Shown here: in pieces, positions 1 to 8,200 of the stretch | How the letters are laid out: each line of letters starts with the position of its first letter | Numbering within the stretch: position 1 is the stretch's first letter | Assembly (NCBI GenBank): GCA_964471755.1 | Contig: CAYYJM010000045.1 | Coordinates: 1 to 30,940, forward strand | Length of the DNA: 30,940 nt | Direction of reading: 5' to 3' | Origin: CAYYJM01 sp964471755 | GTDB lineage: Bacteria; Planctomycetota; Planctomycetia; Gemmatales; Gemmataceae | Position numbers and translations under genes: made by a program | The notes under the pieces: generated by a model | What the model was told of the DNA's origin: nothing | The model's database searches: none | Seen by the model: the letters and a program-made list of their open reading frames with translations, nothing else

Positions 1-135
1 GTGCGCTTACTTCGCTCGGCCTGCGGCCTCGCTGCGTGCGCGGCTCTGACAGACCCTCTGGATTACCATTGTACAGAGTGGTCCGGCGAAGACCCGCAGT
101 CTCCCGTGGGCACGCAGGTCGCCGCCGTCGCCTGA
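1..135 (+). CDS. possible 3' end of an upstream gene (doubtful)
   Basis: A reading frame is open from the first base to a TGA at 133-135 and could be the last 44 residues of a gene that starts outside the window. The last 15 codons have the G/C-rich third positions seen in real genes here. Against it, the first 36 bases look like a dispersed GC-rich repeat, and no family is recognised. It may be chance, since stop codons are rare at this GC content. Confidence 0.15.
   Translation: MRLLRSACGLAACAALTDPLDYHCTEWSGEDPQSPVGTQVAAVA
11..36. repeat. GC-rich dispersed repeat-like segment
   Basis: The segment contains GGCC-TGC-GGCC and the word CCTCGCTGC (27-35). The complement of that word, GCAGCGAGG, reappears inside the DUF1553 gene at 20575-20583. 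Short sequences of this kind commonly occur as dispersed repeats in high-GC genomes. Two partial matches in one window are only suggestive. Confidence 0.3.
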
Positions 136-215
136 TTTGCTCCAGCCACCGGCGCGATCGTGACGATAATCCAGGGTCTAACCTTGCACCCGGTATCACC
201 CAGGGAGACGACAGG

Positions 216-2600
216 ATGTTCCGATTCCTCGGGCGAATCGCCATGCGATGGCCCTGGCTCGTTTGCCTGGCCTGGCTGGTCATCGGCCTGACGCTGGCCG
301 TCATCGCCCCCTCCTGGTCCGTCTGCGCGCTCGACGACGACATCCGCTTCCTGCCCGCCCGCTGCGATAGCGTTCGTGGCTACCAGCTCCTGGCGGAGGC
401 GTTCCCGCAGGATGTCTTCGCCAGCAAGCTCGTCCTCGTGGTCGAGCGACGTGGCCAGCCCCTGACCGATGCCGATCGCAATTTCGTCGATGAACTGGCC
501 TGGCAGGTGATCGAACTCGGCGAGACCGATCCGAAGCTCCAGATCAAGAGCGTCGTCTCGCCGGCCGACCCGCTGACCGGCTCGCGTCTGGTCAGTGCCG
601 ATGGCGAATGCGCCCTGGTCCAGGTCGCGCTCGGCACCGCCTACCTGGCCTTCCAGACGGTCGAGACGGTCGAACGGATTGAGCAGACCGCCCGGGAATG
701 GACCGCCGGCCACGCACCGGCCGGCCTCGATCTCTACCTGACCGGCCCGGCCGGCGTCGGCCACGATCTGGTCAAGACGACCAACCGCAGCCTCGACGTG
801 ACCACCATCGCGACGCTGCTCCTGGTGGTGACCATCCTGCTGCTGGTCTATCGCGCTCCGCTCCTGGCTCTGGTGCCGCTGCTGACCATCGCCCTGTGTG
901 TGTGGATCGTCCTGAGCTGCCTGGCCCTCGGCACGCTCATTCCGGGATTCTACTTGATCAACATCACGGCCGTCTTCGCCGTGGTCATGCTCTACGGTGC
1001 CGGCACCGACTACTGCCTGTTCCTGATCAGCCGTTACCGCGAGGAACTGGCCCGGGGCGCGTCGCCGCGAAAGGCCCTGGTGCGGAGCGTGGCCGGCGTC
1101 GGCGGTGCCCTGACGGCCAGCGCCGCGACCGTGGTCTGTGGCCTTGGCATGATGGCGACGGCCGAGTACGCCAAGGTGCGCACCGGCGGCCCGGCCATCG
1201 GTCTGAGCCTGATCGTCGCCCTGGCCGCCGCCCTGACTCTGACGCCGGCCCTGCTGCGCATCCTCGGCAAGGCGGCCTTCTGGCCGGGGCGACCGCCGCG
1301 TCGCGAAGCAGGCGAACGCCGGGTCGGAGGCTGGACGGTCCTGGCCGCCTTCGTCGTTCATCGGCCGCTGCTGGTCGTCGGCCTGGCCCTGCTGATTCTG
1401 GTGCCGCTGGCCCTGCTCGGCTTCCAGGTTCGGCCCAGCTACCGCGCGACGGCCGAGCTGGCCCAGAAGGCGACCAGCGTTCAGGGCCTGGCCGCCTTGC
1501 AACGCCATTTCACGCCCGGCGAGGTCGGCCCGATCACGGTCCTGCTGGAGTCGCCTCATGACTGGGATAGTCTCGAAGGTCGCAGTCTGGTCCGCATCCT
1601 GTCGGCGACCCTGGCCGAGATGGACAACGTCGCCGAGGTGCGGAGCCTGACCCAGCCCCTGGGTGAACCGCTCGGCATCCGGGCGGCGGCTCCTGCTCCG
1701 GAGGGGGCCTCCTTCCTCCAGCTCGCCCTGGGGCGCGTGGCCGTTCTGCTTGACAATCCCGTGCGGACGGCCGCCCGCCAGCACTACACGACCTGCCTGC
1801 CGGCCACCGACGATCAGCCCACCCGGCACCTCACGCGTCTGGACGTGGTCCTCCGCACCGATCCGTTCTCTCCCGAGAGCATGCGGACCCTGGCGTTGCT
1901 CCAGGCCTGGCTCGCGGAGATTCTGCCAGAGACGGCCGACGGCATGGCTCCGACCACGGCGGTCACCTACGGCATCACCGTCTCGGCGAGCGATCTTGCC
2001 CGCACGACCGAGTCCGACCGGTTGCGTCTGAACACGCTGGTGCTGGTGGGTATCTTCCTGATTCTGATGCTGGTCGTTCGTCAGTTCTGGCTGGCGACCT
2101 TCCTTCTGGGCACGGTTCTGCTCAGCTACTACACGACGCTCGGTCTGACGACTCTGTTCGCCACCTGGGTGCATGGTCGGCCGCTGCTCGAGGTGGACTG
2201 GCGGGTGCCGTTCTTCCTCTTCACGACCCTGGTGGCGGTCGGTGAGGACTACAACATTCTGCTCATCAGCCGGGCTCTGCACGAACGTCGGCGACGCTCC
2301 GGCACCAGCGCGATGCGGCGGGCGCTGGCGCGGACGGGCGGCACGATCACATCGTGCGGCCTGATCATGGCCGGCACCTCGGCGACGCTCATGCTGTCCG
2401 GTCTGACGACGCTGGCCCAGATCGGCTTCGCTCTGATGGTCGGCGTGCTGCTCGACACGTTCATCGTCCGGCCGTTCCTGGTGCCGGCCCTGACGGTCTG
2501 GATCTGGCAGCAGGAGGAGGCGGAAGCGACGAACGCGACGCCGCCCGGAGAGCCGTCGTCTACCCGTCCGACGGACCAAAGCATCCGGCTCGCGGCCTGA
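216..2600 (+). CDS. MMPL/RND-superfamily membrane transporter
   Basis: A 794-residue inner-membrane protein of the MMPL branch of the RND superfamily, which moves lipids or hydrophobic molecules using the proton gradient. The frame is open from 36, but the start is placed at the ATG at 216: it follows a GGGAG-type ribosome site, and TM1 begins at about residue 14. The protein has the usual duplicated layout: TM1, a soluble loop (about 35-215), a TM bundle (about 220-400), a second TM and large loop (about 420-640), then a C-terminal TM bundle. Each half carries an acidic-Tyr pair typical of the MMPL proton relay, GTDY (Asp265-Tyr266) and GEDY (Asp678-Tyr679). It stands alone, with its stop 10 bases from the stop of the convergent NERD gene. 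The substrate is unknown. Hopanoid transporters (HpnN) are related, but no hopanoid genes are nearby. Confidence 0.88.
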   Translation: MFRFLGRIAMRWPWLVCLAWLVIGLTLAVIAPSWSVCALDDDIRFLPARCDSVRGYQLLAEAFPQDVFASKLVLVVERRGQPLTDADRNFVDELAWQVIELGETDPKLQIKSVVSPADPLTGSRLVSADGECALVQVALGTAYLAFQTVETVERIEQTAREWTAGHAPAGLDLYLTGPAGVGHDLVKTTNRSLDVTTIATLLLVVTILLLVYRAPLLALVPLLTIALCVWIVLSCLALGTLIPGFYLINITAVFAVVMLYGAGTDYCLFLISRYREELARGASPRKALVRSVAGVGGALTASAATVVCGLGMMATAEYAKVRTGGPAIGLSLIVALAAALTLTPALLRILGKAAFWPGRPPRREAGERRVGGWTVLAAFVVHRPLLVVGLALLILVPLALLGFQVRPSYRATAELAQKATSVQGLAALQRHFTPGEVGPITVLLESPHDWDSLEGRSLVRILSATLAEMDNVAEVRSLTQPLGEPLGIRAAAPAPEGASFLQLALGRVAVLLDNPVRTAARQHYTTCLPATDDQPTRHLTRLDVVLRTDPFSPESMRTLALLQAWLAEILPETADGMAPTTAVTYGITVSASDLARTTESDRLRLNTLVLVGIFLILMLVVRQFWLATFLLGTVLLSYYTTLGLTTLFATWVHGRPLLEVDWRVPFFLFTTLVAVGEDYNILLISRALHERRRRSGTSAMRRALARTGGTITSCGLIMAGTSATLMLSGLTTLAQIGFALMVGVLLDTFIVRPFLVPALTVWIWQQEEAEATNATPPGEPSSTRPTDQSIRLAA

Positions 2601-2610
2601 GTCGGTCCTG

Positions 2611-4056
2611 TCAGCTCTTGCTGGCGCGATCGGCTTCCTGGGCCAGTTCTCGCGCCGAACCGTGGCGGTCGTCGGCCCGGCGTTCCATCGCCCGGGCGAT
2701 CGTCTGCCCCAGCGGCGTGTCCGGTAAGGGGAACCGGATCGGTTCGCTGCCCGACAGGGCCCGACGATAGACCGTGTCGCCCAGCAGGAGGAACGCGGCC
2801 AGCCGACCGAGCGAGAACAGATCGACCTGCGGCCGACGCCGGGCCGGATGTCGCGACACCAGCATCTCCGGGGATGTGAACGAGGCGTCGAAGTTGTTGG
2901 CATGAACCACCGTGGTCGGCGTCGCCTCATCAATGAGCGGGTTGGTCAGGCCGGCCAGGCGATGGTGAATGCCACGATGCTCGTCCAGGCCGGCAGCGAC
3001 CAGGACGTGATCGGGGCGGATGTCGTGGTGAACGATCGGACTGGGAGCCGTGTGCAGGGCGTGAGCCGTCCAGGCCAGACGTGTCAGAACCTCGGCCACG
3101 AGCTGGGCCGGTAACGGACCGCGCCGCTCGACCACCGAGCGGAGGGACTCGCCCTTGAACCGCTCGTAGGCGACGAATACGCCATCGGGCCATTCCTCCG
3201 CGTGGAGAACACGCAGGACCGAAGGGACGCCGTGCGTCATCAGGGCGGTGACCCGACGCTCGATGTGGGTCAGGAATCGCTCGTTGTCGTCCGTGATCGG
3301 CCAGGGTCGGTAGCAGCGAACCTCCGCCGCCATCCCGGTCATGGCATGTGCGGCCTGGTAGGCATCGACGGTGACCGGGCAGCCGATCTCGTTGCACTCG
3401 ATCCGACTTTGCAGGCGGTAGCCACACAGGGCCTCGACCTCGTACGACTCGCGCGGCAGCGCCTCCAGTTTCACCAGGGCTTCCTTCAGCTTCGTCAGAC
3501 CGTAGGCAGGAATGCCCGGCTCGGAACGGTCGGCGGCGAGCAGGGCGTTGAGCTTGTCGAGCGTGACGATGCGGATGACGAGTTGGCTGCCGTCGGTGTC
3601 ATCGACCTGTCGGTCGGGCGTGAAGGTCGTTCCGCGCGGCAGGACGATCAGCGGATGGATCGGATACTGATTCAGGCCGATGTTGGCCTTCTGCAAGAAG
3701 CTGTGCAGGATCGAGGCTTTCTGCTTGCCGACGTGGAACGGATTCGTCAGGCCGCGCAGCGGACACCAGCCACGGGTCCGGTGCTGCTCGGGAGACAGTC
3801 GTCGCCACTCGACCGGCGAGTTACCCGGAAAACGCAGGTCGCCGTGCCAGTTCTTCGCGTCGAGCGTGTAGCCGCCCCAGGGGAGCAGCAGGAGAGCGTC
3901 GTGTTCATCGGGGTAGTTGCGGTACGCGACCTTGGGGAGAAGCAGATTGTTGGCGACGAACCCGTCCGCGGCGAGCCGGCTCAGCTCGTGGATCACGGAA
4001 AGCTCGAAGGGGTTGACGGCCTTGCGCAGCGATGGTGTCAGGGGCATGAGTTTCAC
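2611..4056 (-). CDS. NERD-domain protein fused to a degenerate protein-kinase domain
   Basis: Residues about 12-150 resemble a NERD (nuclease-related) domain: a helix with Glu19 and Glu24, then Asp53 in a hydrophobic strand (DALLLL) and LDAKNW with Asp66 and Lys68. This matches the D...(D/E)xK core of restriction-like nucleases, so catalysis may be intact. Residues about 228-475 have a kinase C-lobe outline: HHDIRPDH (343-350), SPE (395-397) and VDLFSLG (411-417). The expected beta-3 Lys appears to be Arg247, the DFG position reads LAG (367-369), the catalytic-loop Asn is His350 and no glycine loop is visible. It is therefore probably a pseudokinase. A GTG start at 4056 overlaps the PP2C stop as GTGA, implying translational coupling; an in-frame ATG at 4047 is the alternative start. 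NERD-kinase fusions are known, for example PglW-like proteins, but those are much longer and have other partners. It is the last gene of the kinase/phosphatase operon and may be its effector, which is inference. Confidence 0.75.
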   Translation of the reverse strand: MKLMPLTPSLRKAVNPFELSVIHELSRLAADGFVANNLLLPKVAYRNYPDEHDALLLLPWGGYTLDAKNWHGDLRFPGNSPVEWRRLSPEQHRTRGWCPLRGLTNPFHVGKQKASILHSFLQKANIGLNQYPIHPLIVLPRGTTFTPDRQVDDTDGSQLVIRIVTLDKLNALLAADRSEPGIPAYGLTKLKEALVKLEALPRESYEVEALCGYRLQSRIECNEIGCPVTVDAYQAAHAMTGMAAEVRCYRPWPITDDNERFLTHIERRVTALMTHGVPSVLRVLHAEEWPDGVFVAYERFKGESLRSVVERRGPLPAQLVAEVLTRLAWTAHALHTAPSPIVHHDIRPDHVLVAAGLDEHRGIHHRLAGLTNPLIDEATPTTVVHANNFDASFTSPEMLVSRHPARRRPQVDLFSLGRLAAFLLLGDTVYRRALSGSEPIRFPLPDTPLGQTIARAMERRADDRHGSARELAQEADRASKS

Positions 4057-5228
4057 TCCGGGTTGTAGACGACCAGGGTCAAATCATCCGGTTCGCCGAG
4101 GTCGGCGATCTGGTGGACGACGTCCTCGACGCGTTTCTGCAAGGGGCGTTTCTCATCGACGAGGCCGGCATAGAGCCGGTCCCGCTTTGTCCGATTCTGG
4201 TCGCCGGCCGAGACTCCGTCCGAGCAGAGGACGAGCAGGGCTCCCGGTGCCAGGGTGGCATCGTCGATCCGCGGCCGCCAGCGATGTTTATCGACGCCCA
4301 TGTGCTGCCGCAGCCCCAGCCGCGAATCGCGGGCATCGTCGAGAAGACCTTTCGTCAAGGTGACGATCTTGCCTTTATTCCGATCGGGTGTGTAAACCGG
4401 CGTGTCGCCACTGGCAGCGATGAAGACGCGGCGTTCCCGGACGACGACAAAGGTCAGGGTCGAGGTGGCCGGCTGATAGTCGCCGAGCTGGCTACCACGC
4501 TGGCTGAGAAAGTCCCTGTGGGCGGCCGTGATCCAGGCGTGCATCACGGCACGGTTGTCCTCCAGGGTGAACGCGCGGAGAAAGTGTTCCGCGAATTCAC
4601 CGCGTGTCTTCCAGAGAATCTCCAGGCACTTGTCGGAGGCCCACCAGCCGTTGGGCGGATCGGAGACGCCATCGGCGATCGCCAGCAGGACCATGTCGCC
4701 AGCCAGCGGGGCGACCAGGAAACCGTCGTCGTTGTGGGACTTGCCCTGACGCCGGCCACGCTGGGAGATCGCAGCGACGCAACCATCCAGGCTCCGCGTC
4801 ACCGGCGGCACCTCAGGCACGCCGCTGGCCGGGACGACGCTCAGGGCAAAGAGCTGTCCCCCCTGACCTGGAACGACCCGGCATAGAACCTCGTCGCCGA
4901 TCTGGGGGTTCTCCAGGCGGGTGCAATCCAGGCTGAAGTAGGCGTTCCGGTTGTCCTGCAAGCGGATGAAGCCGGATGCCTTCTTCAGCACGTTGAGCCG
5001 ACCGTACACCTCCGTCAGTCCTTCCAGCGGACGAACGTCCCGGGCCACGCTCCGGCGCGGATCATGCGGATGTGGCGACGCGACAAACTCGACCGGAAAG
5101 GGGCACGATTCGGCCGTCACCTGGCCGCGAAACTCGGAGCCCACGAAGGTGATCACGTCGCCCTCCGCGCCGCGAATTCGGCCAACGTTGCGTTCCGGAT
5201 CAAACGAGATGAGTACACCCTGGGGCAT
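4053..5228 (-). CDS. PP2C-family Ser/Thr phosphatase with two N-terminal cold-shock-like OB folds
   Basis: A 391-residue cytoplasmic protein with no signal peptide. Residues 3-65 and about 75-132 each read as a cold-shock-type OB fold: strand pattern GVLISFDPERNVGRI, then GRLNV..KKASGFIRL with NAYFSL at the RNP2-like position. Residues about 145-390 are a PP2C phosphatase with the metal-binding and core motifs in order: NDDGF (166-170), AIADGVSD (183-190), STLTFVVV (256-263), ASGDTPV (272-278), LCSDGVS (334-340) and DDLTLVVY (381-388). All metal-ligand Asp positions appear present, so it should be active, probably removing phosphates placed by the upstream kinase. The ATG follows GGGAGG at a normal distance. 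It begins 18 bases after the giant kinase gene and overlaps the NERD gene by 4 bases. Cold-shock folds bind single-stranded nucleic acid; their fusion to PP2C is unusual and suggests nucleic-acid-dependent control. Confidence 0.85.
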   Translation of the reverse strand: MPQGVLISFDPERNVGRIRGAEGDVITFVGSEFRGQVTAESCPFPVEFVASPHPHDPRRSVARDVRPLEGLTEVYGRLNVLKKASGFIRLQDNRNAYFSLDCTRLENPQIGDEVLCRVVPGQGGQLFALSVVPASGVPEVPPVTRSLDGCVAAISQRGRRQGKSHNDDGFLVAPLAGDMVLLAIADGVSDPPNGWWASDKCLEILWKTRGEFAEHFLRAFTLEDNRAVMHAWITAAHRDFLSQRGSQLGDYQPATSTLTFVVVRERRVFIAASGDTPVYTPDRNKGKIVTLTKGLLDDARDSRLGLRQHMGVDKHRWRPRIDDATLAPGALLVLCSDGVSAGDQNRTKRDRLYAGLVDEKRPLQKRVEDVVHQIADLGEPDDLTLVVYNPE

Positions 5229-5246
5229 GGTCCGGCCTCCCGTCCA

Positions 5247-8200
5247 CTACGATTGTGGGCCGCTGAGCAACTGGGTGAAATCGTCGATGAGATCGCTCCA
5301 GGCCGGGTACGGCGGGTAGCGCTTCGCGCCCCGGAACGACACCATTCGGGCAAGGATGATCTGAAACTTGGCCGGGCACGTCTCCCCCGGCGAGAGCTTG
5401 CTGACCAGGCGGAGCAACTGCTCGGTCTGCGCGTCGGTGGTCTTCCTGTCCATGAAGTCGAGGTACTCCTCCTTCGGATAAGGCGTATCGCCGCTGGCCA
5501 GCTCGTAGAGGATGACCCCCAGAGAGAACATGTCACCCTGGAAGCCGCCCGAGGGGTATCTCGGATCGCGATACCACATGCGCCGGTTCGCGTCTCGGAC
5601 CATGCTCATGGTCTGCGGACTGCCCGGCAGACGGGCCAGACCGAAATCGAGAACGTAGGCATGTGGCTCGTTGGCCACGTCTCGCACCATGATGTTGTTC
5701 GGGTGAATGTCACGATGAGCGAAGTCGCTCGCCTTGCGCTCGCTCCCCTGCTCTTCCTCGATCTCCTTGAGTCGCTCGCCGGCATGCTGGAGGGCCTGGG
5801 CGACCTGTAGACCGACGCGAGCCACTCGACGCCAGGCCCAGCGGACGCCGGCGTCGATCTTGCTGTGCAGGGTGTAACCGTCGATGTACTCCATCACCAG
5901 ACAGCGTTCGTCGAGGAAGTCGTAGACCTTGCCGACGTGGTCGTGCCGTAACTGGCGCAGGATGTTCGACTCGCGTAGAAGCGACTTCTTCCGGTGTTCA
6001 CGCTTCTCCGGCGTGGCGTCGAAGCGGATGATTTTCAACGCGACCCGGGCCGGCCGATCGGGCTTCGGCTCCAGCGATTCGGCCAGGTAGACATCTCCGA
6101 ACGATCCCTTGCCCAGATGACGAGTGATCCGGTAGTCGTGGTACGTCTCGCCCGGAGAGAGGTGCAACTCCTCGGCCTCGCGCAGCTGCTTCTCCATCTG
6201 GATGGCGGGCTGGAAGCCGGCGCGAACCTTTTGGGCGGCGTGGCACAGTTCCTTCAGTTCATCGACCGCCTCGGACTGGGTGGTCGTCCGGAACGCCCGG
6301 CCGCGGTGCAGTCGTAGCTCGGCCTTGACCATGAGCAACTCGGGCAACGGATTGCGTTTCTGGAGATGGTCGAGAATCGCTTCAGCCAGCTGCAGGGCGA
6401 TCTCGGCTCGTTCCCGAACGCCACTGATCATCGCGTCGTCCTCGAACGGACGCGAGAAGATGCTGCTGAAGGCTCGACAGGTCGGCCAGTGGTCCGGGGC
6501 GGCGAGCAGGGCCGGGATGACGAGATTGGCGGCCACCGTCCATTCCCTCTGGACGAAGTGGCCCTTGGCCTCCTGCAAGGCCGCCGGCCAGCCCCAGGGC
6601 GGCAGCTTGCACTTCTGCTCGGCCAGCTGCACCAGACGCTGGCCTCCCTCTCGGGCGAGCAGAGCCAGGCCGAGGCTCAGGCCATGCAGACCAAGACCGT
6701 GCAAATCGCTCGCCACCCGGGCGAACGACGCCGGCCCCTTTTCCTCCGCGCTGGCCAGGGCCGAATCGACATAGTCCTCGCGTCGGCCCAGTTGCCGCGC
6801 GCTCTGGGCTCGCCGCCAGCGGGCGTCCCGGTTGTCGGGGAACTGTCGGCTCAGACAGTCGAACGTCGCGAAGGCCGCCCACGGTCGGCCTTCGAGCCGG
6901 TTGGCGATCTCGTCCAGGGCCGCCGTCGTGGGGCTCTGCAACACCTGCGTCAGTGGCGAGTCGAGGTCTCCTCCGAGGTCTTCCCGGACGGCCCCGTTAT
7001 GGTCATCCCAGAAAACGACCAGGTCGGCCTGGAACAGGTGCAGCGTCGGTCTCACGGCCACCGCCTGGGCCCGGTTGACCAAATCCCGCCGATCCTGGGA
7101 AGTCAACTCCAGCGGAGTATTTCCGTCCAGGAAGACCTCGCCGTTGACGGCCTTCAGAACGAGCCAGGGGCCGACTTCCTCCTCGGCCATCTCATCGAGG
7201 ATGCGTTCGATCGGGCCGCGGCCCTCGCCGGTCTGGCCCATTTGTTTGAGGACCGCCAGCACCTCCGCCCGGCGACGCGAGGTGGCATCGGGCCCTGGCG
7301 TTGTCGGTGTCGCCGCTGACATCGCCGGCGTCGGCCTTTGCAGCGTTCGCACGCGTTTGATCAGACGCTGGGCCTCGGCATTGGGGCTGGCCTCGTTCGA
7401 CTCCTCGGCGAAGCGCAGAGCCAGATCGAGCTGTCTCTCCTCGAACGCGAACTGGGCCAGCAGGTAGCTGGCGTAGTATTGCTCCTCGGCCCCGATCCGC
7501 TGACGGATGCGTTCGAGTTGCCCCTGGATCTGCTCCAGACTGAGCTTGAGGCCCGACCAGGCCTCGCGGAGCAGACGTAGGAAGGCCCGCGACTCGCCCG
7601 GGGGGACGTCCGACAGCAGAAAGCTGACGGCCAGCTGCTCCCCCTCGGCGACGCTGCCCTGCTGGACCAGACAGCGAGCGTGTTCCAGAAAGAGCCGCTC
7701 GCGGACCACGCCGGCGGCCAGCGGCTGGGCGCGCTCGAAGAATTTCTGGGCGGCCGCGAGGGTATTCTGGCCGTGAACCTCTCGCTGGTAGAATGCCTTG
7801 ATGCGCTCGACGGCCTCGATGGGATCTTCGGGAATCTCGCTGCTCACGGTCGGTGGGATGGCGGCCTCGCGCGGAGCCAGGCCGCTCGTCTCGCGTTCGA
7901 GTCGGGTTCGCAGATCGATGGCCTCCGCCTGGTTCGCGTTCAGCACCAGGGCCTTGCGAATGTGGTCCAACGCGAGAAACAGACGCTCGGGCCGCTCTTC
8001 CTGCCGGGCCAGGAGTTGTTGCAGCAGGGCGAGAATGATCTCGGCCCGGAAGTGCGGAGTGTCGCCGCGATCCTTCTGGACACGCTCGAAGAAACTCAGC
8101 ACGTCGAGCAGTTCGAGCCGATCGGGATAGTCTTCCACGAAGGCCAGCAGCGACTTGTAGATGCGCGCGGCGACCACGTCGAAGTTGACCCCGGCCCAGT

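Noticed and set aside
165..170. GATAAT as a -10 element for the MMPL gene
   Set aside because: It matches the consensus well, but the only -35-like hexamer (TTGCTC at 137-142) is 22 bases away, too far for a normal promoter.
63..2933. A 956-codon open frame on the minus strand opposite the MMPL gene
   Set aside because: It is a shadow of the transporter and NERD genes. Its composition is extremely Arg/Gln/Gly/Asp-rich, with no family match, as expected for the antisense of GC-rich genes.
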